Source: Verrucomicrobiota bacterium (GTDB lineage: Bacteria; Verrucomicrobiota; Verrucomicrobiia; Limisphaerales; UBA11320). Taken from it: DNA of 5,081 bases. The translations under genes were made by a program, and so were the position numbers. The notes under the pieces were generated by a model that was given only the letters and a program-made list of their open reading frames with translations, was not told the origin of the DNA and searched no databases. Positions 1 to 5,081 of the stretch are shown here, one piece after another. Every line of letters starts with the position of its first letter. The first letter of the stretch is position 1. The stretch lies in NCBI GenBank assembly GCA_016871475.1, contig VHDG01000349.1, positions 1 to 5,081 of the forward strand, in the 5' to 3' direction.

Positions 1-30
1 AGCTTTCTTGAGTGTTCATTCGCCCCGAGT

Positions 31-52
31 GGCCGAACCGCGAGGTTCGGCC
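31..52. other. Perfect 9-bp hairpin with GCGA tetraloop in the 5' non-coding region
   Basis: GGCCGAACC (31-39) pairs perfectly with GGTTCGGCC (44-52) around the tetraloop GCGA (40-43), which fits the GNRA class. An outer pairing, CCCCG (23-27) with CGGGG (60-64), could extend it across an internal loop of 3 and 7 nt. Neither strand has a T-run after the stem, so it is not a classical intrinsic terminator. It may be the folded end of an upstream transcript or a structured part of the leader of the gene starting at 131. I tried to read 1-130 as a cobalamin, TPP or c-di-GMP riboswitch and did not see their conserved boxes. The remainder of 1-130 shows no gene. Confidence 0.55.
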
Positions 53-108
53 GCGGCGACGGGGTATTTATCACGCAATGGATCCTGTGCCAAATTCTAA
101 TTCGAGCT

Positions 109-126
109 GGAGCCGATTCTGGCTCC
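109..126 (+). promoter_or_regulatory. Small hairpin immediately before the first start codon
   Basis: GGAGCC (109-114) and GGCTCC (121-126) form a 6-bp stem with a 6-nt loop that ends four bases before the ATG at 131. The only Shine-Dalgarno-like bases nearby, GGAG at 109-112, lie inside the left arm, and in the unfolded RNA they are about 18 nt from the ATG. Folding would bring them closer or hide them. An effect on translation is inference; a 6-bp stem can arise by chance. Confidence 0.3.
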
Positions 127-130
127 CGTT

Positions 131-805
131 ATGATGCCACGCCTGTTGAAATCGAAGTCCAAACCCAAGTTCTGGCTGCCCTTGTTGCTGATGGCCGTCT
201 TTGCTGCAACACGGTGGCCCGGGCTGATGCCGCCCAATTTTAGCGCCGTTTATGGTCTGCTCTTCTGCGCAGGCGTGTATTTTCTCGGCGGCGCCTCCTG
301 GTGGTTGCCCCTCATCACCCTGGCCGTCACTGATCTCGCCCTCGCCGTCTACTACCATCACTTTTTCCAGATTTACCCCCAGGCCTACGTGCTTTGGAAC
401 TACGTGCCGTATCTCATACTGATCGCTCTCGGGAAGCTCTGCACCCCCAGGACCGCCTGGTGGAAAATCACAAGCGGAGGTGTCCTGGGAGCTCTTTTCT
501 TCTACGCTTTCACCAACACGCTGTCCTGGCTCCTGAACCCCTTTGGCAATCCCGACTATACCAGGGACCTCGCTGGCTGGCTTCTGGCCATGACCCAAGG
601 GACCGCGGGCCATCCCCCAACCTGGGAGTTTCTCAGAAACAGTTTACTGAGCGGAGGCTTGTTCACCGGCCTGTTCGCTGCCGCCATGAAGTGGATTGAT
701 GTCACGGAGACTGAAACTGAAACCGAAACCATGGGCGTTTCCGAAGAATCGGGAGAAGACGCCTCCGTCAGCTCAGAGCACAAACCCGAGGAAGTCAGGA
801 CTTGA
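131..805 (+). CDS. DUF6580-like integral membrane protein
   Basis: A 224-residue polytopic membrane protein. After a short basic N-terminus (KSKSKPK), hydrophobic segments lie at about 14-28, 38-53, 57-76, 91-104, 113-135 and 171-188. The ATRWPGLMPPNFSAVYGLLFCAGVYF stretch (25-50) matches the 'TR..P..PNF..v.a..lf.G.yf' start that I associate with DUF6580. FLRNSLLSGGLFTGLFA (167-183) resembles the family's last helix. Members have the size and topology of small substrate-binding membrane proteins (ECF S-component-like), but their substrate is unknown to me. Residues 190-224 form an acidic soluble tail, including a Thr-Glu repeat. An in-frame TAA at 98-100 limits the start; ATG 131 is chosen, with ATG 134 equally possible and no clear ribosome binding site. 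It probably leads an operon with the two genes downstream. Family assignment is moderately sure; function is unknown. Confidence 0.8.
   Translation: MMPRLLKSKSKPKFWLPLLLMAVFAATRWPGLMPPNFSAVYGLLFCAGVYFLGGASWWLPLITLAVTDLALAVYYHHFFQIYPQAYVLWNYVPYLILIALGKLCTPRTAWWKITSGGVLGALFFYAFTNTLSWLLNPFGNPDYTRDLAGWLLAMTQGTAGHPPTWEFLRNSLLSGGLFTGLFAAAMKWIDVTETETETETMGVSEESGEDASVSSEHKPEEVRT
704..730 (+). repeat. In-frame hexanucleotide (Thr-Glu) repeat
   Basis: ACG GAG ACT GAA ACT GAA ACC GAA ACC encodes TETETETET (residues 192-200 of the membrane protein). The 6-nt unit ACNGAR occurs about 4.5 times, so gain or loss of units would keep frame. It sits just after the last predicted helix, at the start of the acidic tail. 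Confidence 0.6.
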
Positions 806-820
806 AGTGACCTACCCTCT

Positions 821-1774
821 ATGAACATCGCATCTCGTTTCACACATTCGATCCTAACCTTCTGGCTGATCGCAGGCACGCTGGCTGCAGAAGCCGCGTT
901 GACGCCCTCGGGCACACCGTCGAAACCCGGAAAACCAGGTTCGAAGTCCGTGGCCACTGCGGAGTCGATACTCGGTGACGCACAGGCGGCGTATGCGAGA
1001 GGGGACAAAGCCGAAGCTCTGTCGCTCATCAATAAAGCCATCAAGGCGGAGCCGGACTATCCAAGGGGCTACTTCGCGCGTGCCCGACTGCACACCGCAT
1101 CCGGCGAGTCACAAAAGGCAGTCGAGGATTTCGACCAGGCCATTCGGTTGAATCCAGCGGATGCGGACAGTTATCACCTTCGGGGAGTTGAGCACTTCTT
1201 CCTCGGACACACCGCTGATTCCGTCCGGGACTTCAACCAGTATATCGCCATCAACCCTGCAGGGATGCCGTATCACTGGCAGCGCGGCATCGCACTGTAT
1301 TATGCGGAGCAATACGCGGAGGGACGGAGGCAGTTTGAGGCTCATCAAACCGTCAACGCGCAGGATGTTGAGAATTCTGCATGGCATTACTTCTGTGTGG
1401 CCCGGGCCGAAGGCGTCGACAAGGCGCGCAGCCTTTGGCTGCCGGTGACATCCGACCCGCGCATACCGATGATGCAGATACAGGCGTTGATGTCGGGCAC
1501 CGGCACTCCGGAACAGGTCCTGCAGGCTGCCGAAGCTGTGAATGCCAGTGCGGCGACGCGGCAACGCCAGCTTTTCTACGCGCACCTCTATCTTGGGCTT
1601 TATTACGAGGTGCATGGAGACATGAAGAAATCGCGCGAGCATATCGGCCTGTCACTACCTCAGGTTGCGAAAGATGATTACATGGGGCGAGTGGCCATGG
1701 TTCATGACAAGTTGCGAAAAGAGGGGGATAAGCCCCCTGCGAAGGCCAAGCCCAGAGGAAAGAGAGAGGAGTGA
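821..1774 (+). CDS. Exported tetratricopeptide-repeat protein
   Basis: A 317-residue protein with an N-terminal signal peptide: a hydrophobic run at about 10-20 and a likely cleavage after AEA near residue 25. There is no lipobox cysteine. A Pro/Gly/Lys-rich linker (28-44) leads to about four TPR units at roughly 48-81 (AYARGDKAEALSLINKAIKAEP), 82-115 (ARLHTASGESQKAVEDFDQAI), 116-149 and 150-183. A less regular helical region (184-295), including WHYFCVARAEGVDKAR and YAHLYLGLYYEVHGD, resembles the layout of NlpI-like TPR proteins. The tail is lysine-rich (299-317). TPR domains mediate protein-protein contacts, so a periplasmic or envelope scaffold role is likely; the partner is unknown. The gene starts 15 nt after the preceding stop and its TGA overlaps the start region of the next gene. 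There is no strong Shine-Dalgarno before ATG 821; this start is chosen because it gives a complete signal peptide. Confidence 0.88.
   Translation: MNIASRFTHSILTFWLIAGTLAAEAALTPSGTPSKPGKPGSKSVATAESILGDAQAAYARGDKAEALSLINKAIKAEPDYPRGYFARARLHTASGESQKAVEDFDQAIRLNPADADSYHLRGVEHFFLGHTADSVRDFNQYIAINPAGMPYHWQRGIALYYAEQYAEGRRQFEAHQTVNAQDVENSAWHYFCVARAEGVDKARSLWLPVTSDPRIPMMQIQALMSGTGTPEQVLQAAEAVNASAATRQRQLFYAHLYLGLYYEVHGDMKKSREHIGLSLPQVAKDDYMGRVAMVHDKLRKEGDKPPAKAKPRGKREE
1767..1771 (+). promoter_or_regulatory. Shine-Dalgarno that decides the start of the holin-family gene
   Basis: AGGAG lies inside the last codons of the TPR gene, within the purine run 1754-1771. Its 8-nt spacing to ATG 1780 is near ideal, while the more upstream GTG 1771 and ATG 1774 are too close to it. 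A second weak match, AGAGGAA (1754-1760), could serve GTG 1771. Confidence 0.55.
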
Positions 1775-1779
1775 TGCAG

Positions 1780-2250
1780 ATGGCTGACGAGGGCATGACA
1801 GTGCGGTTTTTGAAGCGGTTGACGATCATGACCGTGGCGGTCTTGATGGCCGCAAACGTCATTACAGGGATTCGATACGACAGTTTTCTCGATCTCCTGC
1901 TGGCCAGTGTGCTCCTCGGTGCCCTGAACGCCTTTCTGCGGCCTATTCTCATGGCCGTTTCCTTCTCTCTCGTCCTCTTTTCCCTCGGGCTCTTCATGCT
2001 CGTGATCAATGCAGGGCTCCTGATGCTGACCGCCCACCTTCTCAAGGGGTTTCACGTGGCCGGGTTCTGGCCCGCATTCTGGGGTGGACTTGTGATCAGT
2101 GTGACTGCGGCGGTCTTGAATATGATCACGGGCTGGAACCGAACGGAGCCCAAGCCTAAAACCGCAGGCAGAGCCACCTGGACGCCACCGAAGGCTGTTC
2201 GCACCAAGCCTTACAGCGGCAAGGATGATGGACCTGTGATCGATGTCTGA
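1780..2250 (+). CDS. YvlD / phage-holin-4_2 family membrane protein
   Basis: A small membrane protein of 156 residues from ATG 1780, with four hydrophobic segments at about 10-28, 36-52, 56-82 and 95-117. Hallmarks of the family (Pfam 'Mycobacterial 4 TMS phage holin, superfamily IV') are visible: GIRYDSFLDLLLASVLLGALNAFLRPIL (30-57), LGLFMLVINAGLLML (69-83) and GFHVAGFWPAFWGGLVISV (90-108). A polar, basic tail (119-156) follows. Despite the name, chromosomal members are ordinary bacterial membrane proteins of unclear function, often tied to envelope stress. GTG 1771, ATG 1774 (sharing one base with the upstream TGA) and ATG 1780 are possible starts. AGGAG at 1767-1771 lies 8 nt before ATG 1780 and only 2 nt before ATG 1774, so 1780 is preferred. 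The overlap with the TPR gene points to translational coupling. Confidence 0.88.
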   Translation: MADEGMTVRFLKRLTIMTVAVLMAANVITGIRYDSFLDLLLASVLLGALNAFLRPILMAVSFSLVLFSLGLFMLVINAGLLMLTAHLLKGFHVAGFWPAFWGGLVISVTAAVLNMITGWNRTEPKPKTAGRATWTPPKAVRTKPYSGKDDGPVIDV

Positions 2251-2267
2251 CGATAAACGCGGGTGAC

Positions 2268-2337
2268 AGGAGGTTCCTGCGGCGTTATGTTGCCGCCGAA
2301 TCCAGCCCCGAAGTTAGGGCTGAATTCAGATTTGTAA
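2268..2337 (+). other. Orphan AGGAGG with a 16-codon mini-ORF and hairpins
   Basis: The gap between the holin-family gene and the secreted-protein gene contains AGGAGG (2268-2273), the best Shine-Dalgarno in the window. It is followed after 13 nt by ATG 2287, which opens MLPPNPAPKLGLNSDL and stops at TAA 2335-2337. A 5-bp stem (CGGCG 2280-2284 with CGCCG 2294-2298) brackets this ATG, and CAGCCC (2303-2308) pairs with GGGCTG (2317-2322) over an 8-nt loop. The mini-ORF is in a different frame from the signal peptide that follows. It could be a leader peptide, the original N-terminus of the secreted protein cut off by a frameshift, or chance. No terminator with a T-run is seen after the upstream operon. 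Confidence 0.3.
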
Positions 2338-2342
2338 CGCGT

Positions 2343-3296
2343 ATAAAATCCTCCAAGCCCCTGCCACTTCTCATCCTGCTCATCCTCACTATCCCAGGGA
2401 CCTCCCGAGCTCTGGATTTCTATCTCGACATCTCAACCTACTCGATAGGCTCGGCCCGCCTCGGATATGGTGTGAGCGTGTTCTTGGATGCCTATCCTCA
2501 GGATTTCGATGACTTCACAGACAGCTATGTCCTTTCGTCCCCGGACGGTGACTTCTCGCTGGCAGTGGACGTGGACTCGCCCAACGGGTCATCCGGCCTT
2601 TTGTTCCCTAATCTCGACGATGCGATTCGTGCGTTGGCCGGCCAGTGGACCATTTCAGGGGCGATTATCGGAATTCCGTTCGACCCCCATACCTTCAACG
2701 TTACGGTTCAGGATCTTTCTGAGGATGATCTGCCTTTCGCCGAGATTGAATTCCCTGCTGACATGCAGGAAGGCATTCCAGCGAGACCGATTGTTCGGTT
2801 TTCCGGTCCGTCAGGAGCCGGGTCTCTTCGGATTGGATACTCCTCCGTAAACACCGTGTATCCGAACGACGGAGTATCATCCCTGCCGGTGACAACGAAA
2901 CAACACACGCCAGACTTCGATCTCGAGGAGGGAGAGAACTCTGTTTATGTTTCTTACGATCTCGAGCTCTCGCAGCCCAAGCTGGAGATCGGCAATCCAT
3001 CGGGGCTGTCGTGGAGGGGCTTCTATTCTCAGGGAGCGATTGGCAGGTCGCACTTCTCGGTGGGCGGAGGGGATCCGGGGATCGAACTTGTTCTGACTGG
3101 GCCGGAGCTTGCCCAGGGCCAGCTTGTGTGGAGTTTTCCTACCCGGCCTGGGAAGACTTATGAGGTTCAGGAACGGGCTGACATCGTTGCCGGGGAATGG
3201 CAGGTCCGTGAAACGGTGGCGGGAGACGGAGCAAGAAAGTCATTCAGCATTTCTCCCGACAGGACTGCGGGCTTTTTCAGAGTTTTGGAGCGTTGA
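2343..3296 (+). CDS. Secreted protein with verrucomicrobial C-terminal module; start codon unclear (ATA)
   Basis: From ATA 2343 the frame gives 317 residues: a basic n-region (KSSK), a hydrophobic core (LPLLILLILTI, 7-17) and a cleavage motif SRA before LDFYLDIS, which makes a complete signal peptide of about 23 residues. The mature part is acidic, beta-rich and Gly/Ser/Asp-rich with few cysteines, as in exported proteins. The last 60 residues (VWSFPTRPGKTYEVQERADIVAGEWQ ... FFRVLER) match the terminal module seen on many verrucomicrobial exported proteins. No ATG, GTG or TTG lies in frame between the TGA at 2226-2228 and the GTG at 2472, so a standard call would begin at 2472 (274 residues), lose the signal peptide and have no ribosome binding site. 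Explanations are a rare ATA start, an ATG-to-ATA start loss, or a frameshift linking ATG 2287 to this frame. The mid-region matches no enzyme family I know. Confidence 0.75.
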   Translation: MKSSKPLPLLILLILTIPGTSRALDFYLDISTYSIGSARLGYGVSVFLDAYPQDFDDFTDSYVLSSPDGDFSLAVDVDSPNGSSGLLFPNLDDAIRALAGQWTISGAIIGIPFDPHTFNVTVQDLSEDDLPFAEIEFPADMQEGIPARPIVRFSGPSGAGSLRIGYSSVNTVYPNDGVSSLPVTTKQHTPDFDLEEGENSVYVSYDLELSQPKLEIGNPSGLSWRGFYSQGAIGRSHFSVGGGDPGIELVLTGPELAQGQLVWSFPTRPGKTYEVQERADIVAGEWQVRETVAGDGARKSFSISPDRTAGFFRVLER

Positions 3297-3305
3297 GCCT
3301 GTATT

Positions 3306-3325
3306 CGGTCCTTAAATCTGGACCG
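3306..3325. terminator. Small inverted repeat between convergent genes
   Basis: CGGTCC (3306-3311) and GGACCG (3320-3325) form a perfect 6-bp stem with an 8-nt AT-rich loop, centred in the 40-bp gap between two convergent stop codons (3296 and 3337). Location suggests a bidirectional transcription stop. No T-run follows on either strand, so termination by itself would be weak. Confidence 0.35.
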
Positions 3326-3336
3326 TGCGGCCGGGG

Positions 3337-4473
3337 TTATTGGGTGCCTTGATTCATATCCGGTTCCAGCCTCAGGGTTCGGCGAGCGGTGAGGTACATG
3401 ACGCCGCCCACCAGACTCCAGAACAGGCTTCCGCCATAGGCGAGCAACGAGAGGGTCATGGCGGAATGGGGATCCATGGTGAGGGGCCCGCCGTGCAACA
3501 GTTTCACGAAGAGCAATTCCCTCATACCGATTCCGTTGAGCGTGATAGGCAGGGCGATGATCGCCGTGATGACCGGGACGAGCAGGGCGGTGAGCTGGGG
3601 GTCGAGGACAAAGCGCGGGAGTCCGTTGGCGATCACCTGAACGTGAACGACGCAGAGAAGGTTCAGAACCATCGAGATCCCCATGACCTTGAGCAAGGTT
3701 CCCGGTTCTCGACCGAACCTGCGGCACGCTCGCAGGGAACGTTCGATGGACGCAGCGTTGGGAAGTCTGCTGACAAGTTCTCGCAAGTAACGGAATCGGC
3801 TCCCGAGCCCACCCTTCAACGCCAGGGTCAAAAGCAGAGTGGCCGCCAGCGTCATGGTGGCTACCACAGCGCAACACAGCTTCAATAATGGGTGGGACTG
3901 AATCAGGCCGAGATTCGGCAGCATGAGAAAACAGCCGAACAAGAGCAGGCTCCACAAACCAAGAATCCTATCCATGAAGACTGTGATGACAGCTTCCGTC
4001 TTCTTGTGATGAGTCTCCCGGGCGGCGTAAAGGGCCCGTATAACGTCGCCTCCTGCGGAGCCCAGAAGGAAGGAGTTAAAGAAATGGGCGACCAGGCTGA
4101 TCTCGATGGAACGTCGCCAGCCCAGATGCAACCCGTGCACCCTCAAAACCATTCTCCAGCGAGCGACTCCGATCAGGAGGATGCAGCCCATCACAAAGAG
4201 CGAGAGGGCGAACGCACCAGGGTGAATGGCCGCGATGGTTGCAAAGAGGCTCCTAGGCCCTGCGGTCCACGCGAGATTCCATCGATCCGCGCGAGGCATC
4301 GTCTGCCAGGTATCCTCTCCCGCCAGCCTCATCGCCTCGAAGCTAAAGATGGCGTGGAGAATCCAAGCCAGGATGCTCATGCAGAGCATGAGTCGAGCAG
4401 CCCATCCAAGCCAGCTGCGCTTGGGCTTCCCTAACTTGGCCTGGGGAGGCACGGAGTGATCATCCGGGCTCAT
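3337..4473 (-). CDS. Flippase-like LPG_synthase_TM (YbhN/UPF0104) membrane protein
   Basis: A 378-residue multi-pass membrane protein. After a polar N-terminus (1-22), hydrophobic segments lie at about 23-42, 76-102, 124-146, 164-190, 198-219, 262-281, 293-312 and 338-362. Family signatures are RWRMVLRVHGL (105-115), NSFLLGSAGGDVIRAL (133-148, with the GGD..R element), FMDRILGL (166-173) and PITLNGIGMRELLFVKLL (309-326). These match the transmembrane domain of lysylphosphatidylglycerol synthases, including stand-alone homologues linked to lipid or glycolipid translocation. The aminoacyl-transferase domain of MprF is absent, so a role in lipid or polyprenyl-linked glycan handling at the inner membrane is more likely than lysyl-PG synthesis; the substrate is unknown. 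ATG 4473 has no clear Shine-Dalgarno and lies only 25 nt after the terminator-like hairpin of rpsU. Confidence 0.9.
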   Translation of the reverse strand: MSPDDHSVPPQAKLGKPKRSWLGWAARLMLCMSILAWILHAIFSFEAMRLAGEDTWQTMPRADRWNLAWTAGPRSLFATIAAIHPGAFALSLFVMGCILLIGVARWRMVLRVHGLHLGWRRSIEISLVAHFFNSFLLGSAGGDVIRALYAARETHHKKTEAVITVFMDRILGLWSLLLFGCFLMLPNLGLIQSHPLLKLCCAVVATMTLAATLLLTLALKGGLGSRFRYLRELVSRLPNAASIERSLRACRRFGREPGTLLKVMGISMVLNLLCVVHVQVIANGLPRFVLDPQLTALLVPVITAIIALPITLNGIGMRELLFVKLLHGGPLTMDPHSAMTLSLLAYGGSLFWSLVGGVMYLTARRTLRLEPDMNQGTQ

Positions 4474-4486
4474 TCGCGTTGGCTGT

Positions 4487-4533
4487 CACAAAAGCAACAG
4501 CCGGATGTGAATGAGTTTCACATCCGGCTGCTT
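4487..4533 (-). terminator. Strong intrinsic terminator of rpsU
   Basis: Arms 4499-4511 (AGCCGGATGTGAA) and 4517-4529 (TTCACATCCGGCT) are perfect 13-bp complements around a 5-nt loop. On the minus strand the stem can be lengthened by AAGC/GCTT across a 3-nt bulge, and the downstream arm runs into GTTGCTTTTG, a short T-tract (4488-4492). On the plus strand no T-tract follows. It lies about 20 nt past the rpsU stop, so it fits a rpsU terminator. The T-tract is short and some read-through into the flippase-like gene is possible. Confidence 0.75.
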
Positions 4534-4550
4534 GGAAATCCATGAGACGC

Positions 4551-4748
4551 TTAGAGGTCAGCGTGGCGAGCGCTCAACATGGCGGAAAAACGTGCAGCTT
4601 TCATCTTGCGCCGCTTCCGCTCGCTGGGCTTCTCGAAATGTCGGTGGCTCCGGACCTCTTTCAAGGTTCCTTCGCGATCGATCCTCTTCTTCAGACGCCG
4701 GAGCGCCTTGTCCACTGATTCGCCTTTTTTGAGTCTGATCTCAGTCAC
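4551..4748 (-). CDS. rpsU: 30S ribosomal protein S21 (bS21)
   Basis: A 65-residue, strongly basic protein recognised as bS21, a late-assembling protein of the small ribosomal subunit platform next to the 3' end of 16S rRNA and the anti-Shine-Dalgarno region. Family signatures are visible in order: VDKALRRLKKRIDREGTLKEVR (12-33), then HRHFEKPSERKRRKMKAARF (35-54), the usual FEKPSxRRKRK-type basic segment, with a short tail ending MLSARHADL. Length is within the usual range (E. coli S21 has 71). Translation starts at GTG 4748; an in-frame stop nine bases upstream rules out a longer form. GGAAGGAAG lies 9 nt or more upstream on the minus strand and serves as ribosome binding site. It has its own promoter and terminator, so it is likely monocistronic apart from possible read-through. 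Confidence 0.97.
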   Translation of the reverse strand: MTEIRLKKGESVDKALRRLKKRIDREGTLKEVRSHRHFEKPSERKRRKMKAARFSAMLSARHADL

Positions 4749-4827
4749 TGTATGTCACTTCCTTCCATTGATCACGGGACTAGCTCCAGCCTTCATCGAC
4801 GGGGGCTGCCTCGTTTCAGAGCCGGAG

Positions 4828-4856
4828 AAAGTATGATTTGGGCCAGACGGTGTCAA
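4828..4856 (-). promoter_or_regulatory. Sigma-70-like promoter for rpsU
   Basis: On the minus strand, a perfect TTGACA (plus-strand TGTCAA, 4851-4856) is followed by TACTTT (4828-4833) after 17 nt, or by CATACT (4830-4835) after 15 nt. The -35 is full consensus; either -10 reading is imperfect. Transcription would begin near 4820, giving a leader of about 70 nt before GTG 4748. In that leader CAGCC and GGCTG could form a weak 5-bp stem. The rest of 4749-4863 shows no gene. Confidence 0.6.
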
Positions 4857-4863
4857 CGGGCAA

Positions 4864-5081
4864 TCAAGGCCAGTCGCCGTCAGCCAACGCAGAGGTTGCC
4901 CGGCGTGCCAGGATCTCCCCGATCAATGGAATTGCCTGCCGCTCAGCGCTTGCAACATCCGGACCTACGCGCACAGTTGTTCGACCGATTATATCCTTGA
5001 TCATCAACACTTTAGATCCGGATTTCTCTGTGACCTTAAGTTGCATGGTCGCCATGAGTTGATAGTCCCGAGGGGTGATGA
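4864..5081 (-). CDS. Small hypothetical protein, frame open at the window edge
   Basis: A minus-strand frame ends at TGA 4864-4866. Inside the window it has ATG codons at 5055 (63 residues) and 5046 (60 residues), neither with a Shine-Dalgarno. The frame stays open upstream to the window end, reading ITPRDYQL before the first ATG, so the gene may begin outside. The visible part has a short basic, beta-prone N-terminal half (MQLKVTEKSGSKVLMIKDIIG), then RTTVRVGPDVASAERQAIPLIGEILARR and an acidic end (ADGDWP). There is no signal peptide or membrane segment. I do not recognise a family. It lies directly upstream of the rpsU promoter on the same strand. Overlapping plus-strand frames have no better support, but this one too could be non-coding. 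Confidence 0.4.
   Translation of the reverse strand, partial: ITPRDYQLMATMQLKVTEKSGSKVLMIKDIIGRTTVRVGPDVASAERQAIPLIGEILARRATSALADGDWP

Noticed and set aside
1..130. Cobalamin, TPP or c-di-GMP riboswitch before the transporter-like gene
   Set aside because: The sequence TCACGCAATGG looked faintly like the c-di-GMP core, but the conserved partner segments and the B12 and TPP boxes are absent.
71..613. Long minus-strand frame opposite the DUF6580 gene
   Set aside because: Its translation is low-complexity Gly/Gln/Glu-rich, without recognisable domains, and mirrors the clear membrane protein on the other strand.
1780..2250. Phage holin, hinting at a prophage
   Set aside because: The family name is historical; no endolysin, structural or integrase genes are nearby and the gene sits in an envelope-type operon.
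2342..2347. TATAAA as a -10 promoter element
   Set aside because: No acceptable -35 is found 15-19 nt upstream, and a start site there would leave no start codon with a ribosome binding site downstream.
3167..3955. Long minus-strand frame spanning two genes
   Set aside because: It overlaps the end of the secreted protein and much of the flippase-like gene in another frame, and its Arg/Pro/His-rich translation is typical of a shadow frame.
3892..4434. Plus-strand frame opposite the flippase-like gene
   Set aside because: Its polar, Asp/Glu/His-rich translation is the antisense of a hydrophobic protein with clear family motifs.
4752..5000. Plus-strand frame running opposite the rpsU promoter
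   Set aside because: It has no family resemblance, overlaps the promoter and another frame, and is Arg/Ser-rich like a shadow.

Overview
The window reads as ordinary chromosomal DNA of a GC-moderate to GC-rich bacterium, most likely a member of the Verrucomicrobiota. Three things point there: the 65-residue bS21 sequence (MTEIRLKKGES start, ending MLSARHADL); a secreted protein closing with the 'pGkTYEVQ..adi..geWq....v.g.g....fsi....a.FFRV' module that is common at the C-termini of verrucomicrobial and planctomycetal exported proteins; and a DUF6580-type membrane protein. The assignment rests on sequence impression, not on a search.

Layout. Positions 1-130 are non-coding and hold a strong GNRA-tetraloop hairpin plus a smaller hairpin just before the first start codon. 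Three plus-strand genes follow tightly (131-2250): a six-helix DUF6580-like membrane protein, an exported TPR-repeat protein 15 nt downstream, and a YvlD/'phage holin 4_2'-type four-helix membrane protein whose start region overlaps the TPR stop. They look like one envelope-related operon. Positions 2251-2342 carry small hairpins, an orphan AGGAGG and a 16-codon mini-ORF. Next comes a secreted protein (to 3296) whose signal peptide is fully encoded but has no ATG/GTG/TTG in frame ahead of it; the codon in the initiator place is ATA at 2343. This is the main anomaly of the window.

The right half is transcribed on the minus strand. From right to left it has a small unrecognised reading frame open at the window edge (4864-5081), a near-consensus TTGACA promoter, rpsU (4551-4748), a 13-bp-stem terminator, and a stand-alone LPG_synthase_TM / flippase-like membrane protein (3337-4473), which converges on the secreted-protein gene across 40 bp.

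No tRNA, rRNA, CRISPR array, insertion sequence or phage module was found. The 'phage holin' name of the third gene is a family label and not a sign of prophage. I do not see a new defence or mobile system here; the interest is in translation-start and leader features.
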